From contig JAQBUS010000076.1 of the NCBI GenBank assembly GCA_027623875.1, forward strand, positions 1 to 6,340: DNA of 6,340 nucleotides. Direction: 5' to 3'. The position numbers and the translations under genes are program-made. The notes under the pieces were generated by a model. It worked only from the letters and a program-made list of their open reading frames with translations. It did not search any database and was not told the DNA's origin. Origin of the DNA: Pseudomonadota bacterium (lineage in GTDB: Bacteria; Pseudomonadota; Alphaproteobacteria; Rhodobacterales; Rhodobacteraceae). Numbering within the stretch: the first letter of the stretch is position 1; each line of letters starts with the position of its first letter. Positions 1 through 6,240 of this stretch are shown here, one piece after another.

Positions 1-154
1 ATGGTGGCTCTCGATCAGGGTCTCCTCCCATTTCGATCGTGTGATCGGCATAATTCCTCCCAATGCAATATATACGACGGATGGGGAATTCCTCGTTTGT
101 ACCGAATACAGGAATGGTTGCCAACTCCGGGGCAGGAATAGCCAATTTTATCAT
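1..154 (-). CDS. Fumarylacetoacetate hydrolase (FAH) family protein, N-terminal fragment
   Basis: The first 51 codons of a gene that continues beyond the window start. The translation runs MIKLAIPAPELATIPVFG, then TNEEFPIRRIYCIGRNY, then ADHTIEMGGDPDREPP. The IYCIGRNYADH block followed by EMG-DPDREPP is the characteristic N-terminus of small FAH-family hydrolases (the fumarylpyruvate hydrolase/YcgM-like group), which cleave or hydrate 2-keto-acid substrates in the cytoplasm using a divalent metal. The metal ligands lie further downstream and are not visible. I prefer the ATG at 154 because GGAG at 161-164 sits 6 nt before it; an in-frame ATG at 166 would add four residues (MEKR) but has no clear ribosome binding site. 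The gene follows the amidohydrolase on the same strand after 107 bp, so it may belong to the same catabolic unit or have its own promoter. Family assignment is fairly secure; the exact substrate is unknown. Confidence 0.82.
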   Translation of the reverse strand, partial: MIKLAIPAPELATIPVFGTNEEFPIRRIYCIGRNYADHTIEMGGDPDREPP

Positions 155-261
155 TCTTTTCTCCATGATTTCTGTTTTACTTAGCCTTTAAATTTATAGG
201 TTTAATATGCTGTCCTTTGCCCAATGAAAACAGAAATTCATGGGAAAAATAAATAAAAATC
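155..261 (-). other. Intergenic leader between amidohydrolase and FAH-family gene
   Basis: AT-rich spacer of 107 bp. Apart from the inverted repeat, it holds weak minus-strand promoter-like hexamers: TTTTCA (225-230) with TATTAA (202-207) at 17-nt spacing, and a TATAAA at 193-198. Each is only a partial match in an AT-rich background, so an independent promoter is possible but not shown. T-rich sequence follows the amidohydrolase stop, but no convincing GC stem precedes it, so I do not call a terminator. Confidence 0.3.
164..242 (-). repeat. Inverted repeat in the leader of the FAH-family gene
   Basis: ATTTCTGTTTT at 168-178 is perfectly complementary to AAAACAGAAAT at 227-237. The match extends outward to CATG on both sides (164-178 and 227-242) if one extra T is allowed in the right arm, giving about 15 paired bases around a 48-nt spacer. 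The proximal arm abuts the GGAG ribosome binding site of the FAH-family gene. It could be an mRNA stem or paired sites for a regulator. The sequence match is directly visible; any function is inferred. Confidence 0.55.
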
Positions 262-1557
262 TCAAAGCCCTGATGGCACGTAATCTGCTGGATTAATTGA
301 AGAGGGTCTACCCCCTAAAGACAAGGTTGTTATTAGCGAATCATTCTCGGCAATAATATTACCACCTCGAACTACAACCAAACGGTTGGCCCGTAACCTT
401 AACGCTTCGATTTTATCTTTGGCCTGCATCAATACCATGTCAGCTTTACAACCTTTTTCTAGTCCGTAACCATCAAGATTCATTATTTTAGCTGAATTAA
501 CTGTAACAGCGTCAAAGCACCACTCCATATCTAATCTACTTGATAATTGACCAACATGGAGGCCCATAATGGCAACATCAAGCATATCCGCCTTCCCAAG
601 AGAGTACCATGGATCCATCATGCAATCAGAACCGAATCCAACTGTGACGCCAGCGTCCCTTAACTCTGCCACCCGAGTTTGACCTCTTCGTTTTGGAAAA
701 GTATCGTGTCGACCTTGAAGCATTATATTTATCAGAGGATTAGGAATAGCATGTATCCCTGCCTCAACTATTAATGGTATAAGTTTTGACACGTAATAAT
801 CATCCATGGAGTGCATTGATGTAAGATGCGACGCCGTAACATTTCCTGTAAGGCCGAGTCGATGGGTCTCATAAGCCAACGATTCTATATGACGACTCAT
901 TGGGTCATCACTTTCATCGCAATGCATATCGACCATTAATCCTCGTTCGGCTGCTATCTCGCACAAAATACGAACTGATTCACGGCCCTCCCCCATTGTT
1001 CGCTCAAAGTGTGGGATACCCCCAACAATATCTACACCCATATCTAGCGCCCTAGTCAGGTTTAAGCGTGCGGGTGGAGAGCGAAGTAGGCCGTCTTGTG
1101 GGAAAGCAACTAGCTGCAAATCAAGGTACGGAGCTACGGTTTTGCGTACATCCAGTAAAGCTTCGACTCCCTTTAATTCGTTATCACAAATATCTACATG
1201 ACTTCGTATTGCACCAATACCCATTGACACAGCCAAGTCACAATATTTAAGTGCTCTTTTGATGATTTCATCTACTTTTTGAACCGGCTTCAATTCACCC
1301 CACAAGGATATTCCTTCAAGCAAAGTACCGGATACATTAAGCCTAGGAGTGCCTAAGGAAAGCGTTGCATCCATATGGAAGTGTGGGTCAACAAAAGGCG
1401 GAGAGAGCAAATAACCCTTAGCTTGAATAATTTGTTTTGCCTCAGCATCGATATTTAACCCAACCTCTGAAATAAATCCATCCTTACATGCAACATCAAT
1501 CCCCTTCCGACCGTCTGGTAATGTTGCATTTTTTATAATTAAATCAAAAACTGCCAT
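262..1557 (-). CDS. Cytosine-deaminase-like amidohydrolase (CodA family), possible 5-methylcytosine deaminase
   Basis: A 431-residue cytoplasmic amidohydrolase that lines up with E. coli CodA along its whole length at a constant offset of two residues. Visible active-site elements are His59 and His61 in PHFHMD, Gln154 in AFPQDG, His212 and Glu215 in HCDES, His244 in TASHLTSMHS, and Asp311 in FGSDCMMDPW; these correspond to CodA H61, H63, Q156, H214, E217, H246 and D313. Further family blocks are QGRHDTFPKRRG and MGLHVGQL. The expected reaction is hydrolytic deamination of a pyrimidine base with release of ammonia. Residue 312 is Cys where CodA has Asp-314, a known specificity position, so cytosine may not be the preferred substrate. 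The start is ATG at 1557, 4 nt after the permease stop; AAAGG about 7 nt upstream serves as ribosome binding site. Because it ends the importer operon, it probably processes the imported compound. Isocytosine or another N-heterocycle remains possible. Confidence 0.9.
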   Translation of the reverse strand: MAVFDLIIKNATLPDGRKGIDVACKDGFISEVGLNIDAEAKQIIQAKGYLLSPPFVDPHFHMDATLSLGTPRLNVSGTLLEGISLWGELKPVQKVDEIIKRALKYCDLAVSMGIGAIRSHVDICDNELKGVEALLDVRKTVAPYLDLQLVAFPQDGLLRSPPARLNLTRALDMGVDIVGGIPHFERTMGEGRESVRILCEIAAERGLMVDMHCDESDDPMSRHIESLAYETHRLGLTGNVTASHLTSMHSMDDYYVSKLIPLIVEAGIHAIPNPLINIMLQGRHDTFPKRRGQTRVAELRDAGVTVGFGSDCMMDPWYSLGKADMLDVAIMGLHVGQLSSRLDMEWCFDAVTVNSAKIMNLDGYGLEKGCKADMVLMQAKDKIEALRLRANRLVVVRGGNIIAENDSLITTLSLGGRPSSINPADYVPSGL

Positions 1558-1561
1558 CTCC

Positions 1562-2506
1562 TTACCTTTCCCCTTTAAACCAAGGAACCAAAAGTGCCCG
1601 CGGATAATCTGCCCTCCGAGCAGCGACGATAAGAGCCACGATCGAAAGTAAATATGGGGCCATTAAAAAAACCTGCCCAGGAACAAATGATCCAACTTCT
1701 GTTTGCAACCGCACTTGAAGTGCATCAAAAGCCCCGAAGAGCAACGCCCCTAAGAGCGCTTTCCCTGGCCTCCAACTTGCAAATATTACGAGTGCTATAC
1801 AAATCCACCCTCGCCCATTAACCATACCAAAAAAGAATGCATCAAAAGCCGACATCGTTAAAAAAGCTCCCCCAAGAGCCATTAACGATGATCCAGCAAC
1901 CACTGCTCCAACTCTTAAAGCATACACAGATAAACCCTGAGCATCAACCGAATTTGGGTTATCTCCCACTGCTTGAATAGCCGTACCCAGAGGTGTCCGA
2001 TAGAGCACGTACCAAACAACTAAAACCATTAGTAATGCTAGCCAGGTCATGGCAGTTTGCTGTCCAAAAACTGGCCCAAAAAAAGGGAGATCAGAAATTA
2101 TAGGTAAATCAATTGGTCTAAAAGGTTCTATCCTTGGCGGAGATGTAACATTAGGGAGAGCAGTTCTATAAATGAAATAGCTAATAGACGTCGCAAATAA
2201 TGTTACCCCCAACCCCGAAACGTGTTGAGATAATCCGAGAGGTATAGTTAATATAGCGTGTATTAAACCAAAAAGCGCACCGGTTAAGGCAGCGACCATT
2301 ACCCCACCTAAAAGCCCTGCTCCCAGCCAAACAGCCAACCAACCAGACATAGCCCCGGCGACAAATATACCTTCAATTCCAAGATTTAAAACTCCAGATT
2401 TCTCACATAAAAGTGCTCCCAAAACTCCAAAAATCAATGGAGTTGATATTCGTAATGAAGCAGCCCAAAAAGACTCGCTGATAAGAATGTTAAAGATATC
2501 CATCAT
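1562..2506 (-). CDS. ABC transporter permease, BMP/nucleoside-type, second subunit
   Basis: A 314-residue integral inner-membrane permease of the BPD_transp_2 family, the second of two permeases in nucleoside/BMP-type importers (YufQ/NupQ-like). Diagnostic stretches are CEKSGVLNLGIEGIFVAGA near residues 34-52, TPLGTAIQAVGDNP near 171-184 (the cytoplasmic loop that contacts the ATPase) and NGRGWICIALVIFASWRPG near 230-248. Hydrophobic segments fill most of the rest, for example 21-33, 45-63, 67-90, 98-113, 152-169, 199-219, 234-245, 249-262 and 280-296. I start at ATG 2506 rather than the in-frame ATG at 2536: the family N-terminus matches MMDIFN, AAGG lies 7 nt upstream, and the start overlaps the preceding stop as ATGA, the classic translational-coupling arrangement. 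It should form the membrane channel together with the preceding permease. Length is normal for the family. Confidence 0.93.
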   Translation of the reverse strand: MMDIFNILISESFWAASLRISTPLIFGVLGALLCEKSGVLNLGIEGIFVAGAMSGWLAVWLGAGLLGGVMVAALTGALFGLIHAILTIPLGLSQHVSGLGVTLFATSISYFIYRTALPNVTSPPRIEPFRPIDLPIISDLPFFGPVFGQQTAMTWLALLMVLVVWYVLYRTPLGTAIQAVGDNPNSVDAQGLSVYALRVGAVVAGSSLMALGGAFLTMSAFDAFFFGMVNGRGWICIALVIFASWRPGKALLGALLFGAFDALQVRLQTEVGSFVPGQVFLMAPYLLSIVALIVAARRADYPRALLVPWFKGER

Positions 2507-3579
2507 TTTTTTACCTTCGCGGGAGCCGAAACCCACGCAACTCTATAATGCGCAAAAAAACCTCCTATTAAAACGCACAGGAGAGACATGGATACGACAA
2601 GATCTGCCAGATAAGACGAAACCCCCATAGCTCTGCTCATACTATCTGCCCCAACGAATACTGACGCAATAAATAGGGCTGCAACTACGACACCAACGGG
2701 TGACAGCCCGGCCAACATAGCCACCACTATACCAGTATAACCAAACCCAGGGGATATATCAGCGGTAAGGTAACCCTTTAATCCGATAACCTCACTAACC
2801 CCTGCCAAACCAGCGAGACCACCTGAACATACGGCAACACTCAGCAGAGATCTATTAATTCGGATGCCAGCATGCCGAGAAGCCGCAATATTCTCACCGA
2901 CTGCTCTCAATTTAAATCCCCATACAGACCGGGTAATTAAGAGTTGTAGGACTAGAGCTAGTATCAACCCGATAATTAAACCCGAATGGACTCGCATTCG
3001 ATCTAATAAAACTGGTAACATTCCCTGATCAAGAATAGGCGAGGACTGTGGCCAACCTAACCCCATAGGATCTTTTAAAGGCCCCTCCAACATCATTTGG
3101 ACCAAAATCAACACTATAAAATTTAACAACAAGGTTGTTACTACCTCATCTGCTCCAAACCGGGTTTTCAAAATTACCGGGACAGCCATCCCAAACGCTC
3201 CAGCAAAACATCCGATAATGATTATGACTGGTATCAAAATAATACCTGAGACATCTAACACCCCTGTCCCTACAGCAACGGCAGCCATCGCCCCAAGATA
3301 TAACTGCCCTTCAGCTCCAATATTCCAAAGCCTAGCTCTAAAAGCTACAGCTGCAGCTAGGCCAGTAAAAATTAACGGGGTCGCACGGGTAAGCATTTCA
3401 GAGAATGCAAAAACAGAACCAAACACTCCTCGAACCATTTCTACAAAAGCTGTGCCAATATTCGCTCCCGCAAATGCTAACGGAATTGCGGCCAAGAGAA
3501 GTGATACAAAAGCAGCAAATATCGGCACTCCAACTTTTAATAGCATTGGTGGAGAATTTCGCGCTTCAATCCTAATCAT
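2503..3579 (-). CDS. ABC transporter permease, BMP/nucleoside-type, first subunit
   Basis: A 358-residue inner-membrane permease, BPD_transp_2 family, the longer first subunit (YufP/NupP-like) of the heterodimeric channel. The N-terminus is short and basic, followed by a hydrophobic helix at about residues 13-36. Family hallmarks are RARLWNIGAEGQLYLGA near 81-97, GADEVVTTLLLNF near 142-154, GFKLRAVGENIAASRHAGI near 221-239 (the ATPase-contacting loop) and ISPGFGYTGIVVAMLAG near 275-291. Several further membrane helices are evident, for example 65-80, 112-137, 148-162, 199-215, 246-263, 293-309 and 325-342. Its ATG at 3579 overlaps the ATPase stop as ATGA, and its own stop overlaps the next permease start the same way, so ATPase and both permeases are probably translated as a coupled set. 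No break or missing motif is visible. Confidence 0.93.
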   Translation of the reverse strand: MIRIEARNSPPMLLKVGVPIFAAFVSLLLAAIPLAFAGANIGTAFVEMVRGVFGSVFAFSEMLTRATPLIFTGLAAAVAFRARLWNIGAEGQLYLGAMAAVAVGTGVLDVSGIILIPVIIIIGCFAGAFGMAVPVILKTRFGADEVVTTLLLNFIVLILVQMMLEGPLKDPMGLGWPQSSPILDQGMLPVLLDRMRVHSGLIIGLILALVLQLLITRSVWGFKLRAVGENIAASRHAGIRINRSLLSVAVCSGGLAGLAGVSEVIGLKGYLTADISPGFGYTGIVVAMLAGLSPVGVVVAALFIASVFVGADSMSRAMGVSSYLADLVVSMSLLCVLIGGFFAHYRVAWVSAPAKVKK

Positions 3580-5093
3580 TTATTTTTTCCAGCCATTAAC
3601 ATTCCTATTTCTTCCCTGTTCCTTGAACTAACCTCTTTAAGTTCACCACTGTACATAACCATAATTCTATCCGAGAGACGTAAAATTTCATCTAAATCCT
3701 CAGATATAAGAATAACCCCGGCCCCGCGGTTTCGGGCATCGAGCAACCTTCTTTCAACGTCACTAGCGGCTCCTAAATCAAGACCGCGGGTAGGCTGGTT
3801 GGCTAAAATCAGACTTGGAAGCTTTTCAAAAACCCGGGCCAATATTAATTTTTGAATATTCCCTCCTGATAGCAATCTGGCTGGAAATCGAACCCCAGGC
3901 CCGCGAACATCATAAGCCTCACATAATTTTTCAGCATAATCTGTCATCGCTTCTTGCCTTAGAAAACCAAACCTTTGCACTCTCGGATCATTAAGGCTTT
4001 CCAAGATAGCGTTTTCAGCGACGGTCATACTCCCGACTATTCCATCCCGATGGCGATCTTCTGGAATTCTACCAATACCGGCACTTATCATTGCCATTGG
4101 GCTAGGTTTATCGATTCTATTAGATCCAATTTTTATTTCCCCCAAATTAGGAAAAGAAAGCCCTGAAATTAGTTCAGCTAGGACGGACTGTCCGTTCCCT
4201 GAAACACCAGCCACACCTAAAACTTCGTGTTCATGCACAACAAGGGAGATATCGGAAAGACTGTTGCGCAACGAGTTTCCCTTCAAAGTTATAGCCGAAA
4301 GACTCAAAAGCGATTGTCCAACCTTAAGCTTAGTTCGTTTCAATACTTTAGCATCTTCACCCACCATCATATTAGCTATTATCTTTTCATCGGCATCACA
4401 CGTTAGAATTTCTCCTACTTTTTTTCCATTCCTAAGAACAACTATTCGATGGGAAAATTCAAGAACCTCGCGTAATTTATGTGAGATAAAAATTACAGAG
4501 AGCCCATCTAGCGTCATAGCTTGTATATTTTTAAATAATAGGTCGGCCTCTTGCGGAGTTAGGACCGCTGTCGGCTCATCTAAAACAAGAATTTTGGCAT
4601 CTCGATACAGAGCCTTTAAAATTTCCACTCTCTGCTTTTCGCCCACTGAAAGCCGACCAACAGCTACATTTAAATCTACTTTAAGACCACTGCGCTTAAT
4701 AATTTTTTCAATTTTCTCACGCACTTTAACTTTATTGGTTCCCAACGCCCAAAGAGGTTCAGATCCTAAGGTAATATTTTCAAGTGCTGTTAAATTCTCC
4801 GCCAAGGTAAAATGTTGGTGAACCATGCCTATACCAGCAGCCAAGGCGGCTTGAGGATGGCCTGGTGTTAGGGGAACCATTTTATCTTCTGCATTCGAAA
4901 TTAGTATGCTTCCCTCATCAGGAAGATAATGCCCAAAAAGCATATTCATTAAAGTTGTTTTTCCAGCTCCATTTTCGCCCAACAGCGCTAGGATTTCTCC
5001 CCTCTTTAAATCAAGGGTAACTTGATCGTTAGCTAGTGTAGTCCCAAACCTCTTCGACAGAGACAGTAATGATAAAACGTTTTTTGCTGACAT
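3576..5093 (-). CDS. ABC transporter ATP-binding protein with two nucleotide-binding domains (BMP/nucleoside type)
   Basis: A 505-residue cytoplasmic ATPase with tandem ABC domains, the RbsA-like architecture used by sugar and nucleoside importers. Domain 1 (about 5-245) is canonical: Walker A GENGAGKT at 39-46, Q-loop region VHQHF at 91-95, signature LSVGEKQR at 148-155, Walker B ILVLDEPT at 168-175 and switch His in SHK at about 205. Domain 2 (about 263-505) is degenerate: GVSGNGQS replaces Walker A (no Lys), Walker B reads LILANQPT with Gln for the catalytic Glu, and the switch His is Glu in SEDLDE, while the signature LLSGGNIQK is good. Such asymmetry is common in this family, so only one site is expected to hydrolyse ATP efficiently. 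I use ATG at 5093; the codon before it is an in-frame TTG at 5096 and is less likely. No clear Shine-Dalgarno is visible; a strong hairpin ends about 10 nt upstream. Confidence 0.95.
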   Translation of the reverse strand: MSAKNVLSLLSLSKRFGTTLANDQVTLDLKRGEILALLGENGAGKTTLMNMLFGHYLPDEGSILISNAEDKMVPLTPGHPQAALAAGIGMVHQHFTLAENLTALENITLGSEPLWALGTNKVKVREKIEKIIKRSGLKVDLNVAVGRLSVGEKQRVEILKALYRDAKILVLDEPTAVLTPQEADLLFKNIQAMTLDGLSVIFISHKLREVLEFSHRIVVLRNGKKVGEILTCDADEKIIANMMVGEDAKVLKRTKLKVGQSLLSLSAITLKGNSLRNSLSDISLVVHEHEVLGVAGVSGNGQSVLAELISGLSFPNLGEIKIGSNRIDKPSPMAMISAGIGRIPEDRHRDGIVGSMTVAENAILESLNDPRVQRFGFLRQEAMTDYAEKLCEAYDVRGPGVRFPARLLSGGNIQKLILARVFEKLPSLILANQPTRGLDLGAASDVERRLLDARNRGAGVILISEDLDEILRLSDRIMVMYSGELKEVSSRNREEIGMLMAGKNK

Positions 5094-5103
5094 CAAGATG
5101 AGT

Positions 5104-5129
5104 TAGGCCGGTTACTACGAACCGGCCTA
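5104..5129 (-). promoter_or_regulatory. Intercistronic hairpin between binding protein and ATPase genes
   Basis: TAGGCCGGTT (5104-5113) and AACCGGCCTA (5120-5129) are perfect reverse complements around a 6-nt loop, a GC-rich stem in an AT-rich setting. It lies in the 49-nt gap between the binding-protein stop (5143) and the ATPase start (5093). No U-run follows on the minus strand, so it does not look like a classic intrinsic terminator. Such hairpins commonly protect the 3' end of an upstream binding-protein transcript so it accumulates above the membrane components; it may also limit ATPase translation because it ends only about 10 nt before the start codon. The structure is visible; the role is inferred. 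Confidence 0.7.
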
Positions 5130-5142
5130 CTTCTACTCTATA

Positions 5143-6135
5143 TTATTTATCAGATATTGGGCGAGCGTCATTGACATTCACTCGAAACATACCACCCATT
5201 ATTTCTGCCTCACGAACACGCACCTCAGCCATTACGTCAGAAGAAACCAGAGATTCATCAACCACTAAAGATCCTCCGCCAAAACCCATAAAGCTATATT
5301 GGCCATAGTCGACGGCTTCAAAATTTCCACTGGCCACCTTAGATACCGCTTTATCTATTGTCGCCTCAAAATGCCAAAGAGCAGAAGCTAGGATTGTTCC
5401 CGGGTAATCTCCAGAAGTATCAATTACATTCCCGACTGCTTTTACTCCTCGTTCTACTGCAGCATCAGCGACACCGAATCTCTCAGCAAACATGATATCT
5501 GCTCCAGCATCAATCATAGCAAAAGAGCTCTCTTTAGCTTTGGGTGGGTCATACCAGCTATCTAAAAAGCTGACTAAAAACTTTACGTTAGGATTTACTT
5601 CTTTAGCACCATCCATAAAAGCGTGCATCAGACGGTTAACCTCAGGTATTGCATAACCTCCTACCATACCAATCACATTAGACTTGGTTTCAGCACCAGC
5701 TATCATTCCTGAAAGGTAACTTGGCTCATGAATCCAATTATCAAACACCGCAAAATTTGGAGATACGGGGCCAAAAGACGATCCCATTAAAAACGCAGTG
5801 CCTGGATAATCTTTTGCAACTTTACGAGCGGCTCTTTCTAAACCGAAGACCTCACCAACAATCATATGCATACCTTGCTCCGCATACTCTCGCATTACTC
5901 TTTCATAATCTGTATTGGCGACATTCTCGGAGAAAACATACTCGACTTCCCCTCTATCACTTGCCGCATTTAATGCCTTGTGAATGCGGCTAATCCACTG
6001 CTGTTCAACAGGCAAAGTGTATACTGCCCCAACCTTAACCTTCTCGGCTAAGGACGCCCCAGCAGTCATTGCCAAACCAACAGAAGTGGCTACAACCAAG
6101 ATCGCACGACGCGTATAATTAAAATTAAATTTCAT
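5143..6135 (-). CDS. BMP/PnrA-family periplasmic substrate-binding protein of an ABC importer
   Basis: A 330-residue secreted binding protein that delivers ligand to the downstream permease pair. The N-terminus has basic residues with TRRAILV at 8-14, a hydrophobic core at about 11-25 and a likely signal peptidase I site after Ala30 (GASLA/EKVKVG). There is no lipobox Cys, so the mature protein should be free in the periplasm. The body follows the BMP fold: KVGAVYTLPVEQQW at the first strand, MIVGEVFGLERAARKVAKDYP, VFDNWIHEPSYLSGMIAG near 130-147, SWYDPPKAKESSFAMIDAGADIMFAERFG near 193-221, and VIDTSGDYPGTILASALWHFEATIDKAV near 237-264. Known relatives bind nucleosides or related compounds; the operon deaminase suggests a pyrimidine here. 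I start at ATG 6135 because AAAGGGGG at 6143-6150 lies 7 nt upstream and the signal peptide then starts normally; an ATG at 6183 would add 16 unlikely residues. First gene of the importer. Confidence 0.93.
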   Translation of the reverse strand: MKFNFNYTRRAILVVATSVGLAMTAGASLAEKVKVGAVYTLPVEQQWISRIHKALNAASDRGEVEYVFSENVANTDYERVMREYAEQGMHMIVGEVFGLERAARKVAKDYPGTAFLMGSSFGPVSPNFAVFDNWIHEPSYLSGMIAGAETKSNVIGMVGGYAIPEVNRLMHAFMDGAKEVNPNVKFLVSFLDSWYDPPKAKESSFAMIDAGADIMFAERFGVADAAVERGVKAVGNVIDTSGDYPGTILASALWHFEATIDKAVSKVASGNFEAVDYGQYSFMGFGGGSLVVDESLVSSDVMAEVRVREAEIMGGMFRVNVNDARPISDK

Positions 6136-6142
6136 AAATATT

Positions 6143-6150
6143 CCCCCTTT
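6143..6150 (-). promoter_or_regulatory. Strong ribosome binding site of the binding-protein gene
   Basis: AAAGGGGG followed by 7 nt and ATG at 6135. It is the strongest purine-rich site in the cluster and decides the start codon of the binding protein over the upstream in-frame ATG at 6183. It agrees with the usual need for excess binding protein over membrane components. Confidence 0.75.
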
Positions 6151-6157
6151 TTTTATA

Positions 6158-6191
6158 ATTAGAGTAGTTACTTTTTTTACCATATGGTCAA
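6158..6191 (-). promoter_or_regulatory. Candidate promoter of the importer operon
   Basis: TTGACC at 6186-6191 matches a sigma-70-type -35 box at five of six positions. The -10 is poorly defined: the hexamer at 17-nt spacing is ACTACT (6163-6168), while the better match TCTAAT (6158-6163) is 22 nt away. An operon promoter somewhere in this gap of about 105 bp is plausible, but read-through from the upstream membrane-protein gene is not excluded, since no terminator is visible between them. Confidence 0.3.
6176..6191. promoter_or_regulatory. Palindrome overlapping the candidate -35 box (possible operator)
   Basis: ACCATATGGT at 6179-6188 is a perfect 10-bp palindrome; with flanks it reads TTTACCATATGGTCAA, symmetrical apart from one mismatched pair. 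It covers the TTGACC hexamer, where a dimeric repressor could block transcription. No regulator gene is present in the window to support this, and short palindromes arise by chance. Confidence 0.3.
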
Positions 6192-6240
6192 GGTTATTCT
6201 TATCATTCTATAAAATTATCTGATAACTAGTACAAAATTT

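Noticed and set aside
244..275. Intrinsic terminator after the amidohydrolase gene
   Set aside because: The T-rich stretch after the stop is preceded only by a possible 3-bp GCC/GGC pairing, too weak to call a terminator.
1068..1250. Other short plus-strand open frames (also 3975-4166 and 5721-5993)
   Set aside because: All are inside conserved minus-strand genes and have no plausible ribosome binding site or protein signature that I can see.
2507..2536. Longer N-terminus of the second permease starting at 2536
   Set aside because: The added residues MGFGSREGKK lie inside the preceding permease's coding end and are not like the family N-terminus; ATG 2506 has a good AAGG site and an ATGA overlap.
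3218..3631. Plus-strand open frame of 137 codons opposite the first permease
   Set aside because: It is antisense to a well-supported permease, has a low-complexity Ala/Pro/Thr-rich translation without family features, and is best explained as a shadow of the real gene.
3720..3865. Loss of catalytic residues in the second ATPase domain as a sign of gene decay
   Set aside because: Missing Walker A Lys and altered Walker B Glu in the C-terminal domain are usual in RbsA-like double ATPases, and the frame is intact.
4264..4821. Plus-strand open frame of 185 codons opposite the ATPase
   Set aside because: It lies wholly antisense to the conserved first ABC domain, and the translation is Ser/Arg/Thr-rich with no recognisable motif.
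6136..6183. Longer N-terminus of the binding protein starting at ATG 6183
   Set aside because: It would place 16 extra residues before the signal peptide and contain the strong ribosome binding site inside the coding sequence.
6136..6240. A purine-type riboswitch upstream of the importer
   Set aside because: The leader is short and AT-rich, and I found neither the conserved junction nor paired arms of a known purine or pyrimidine-sensing aptamer.
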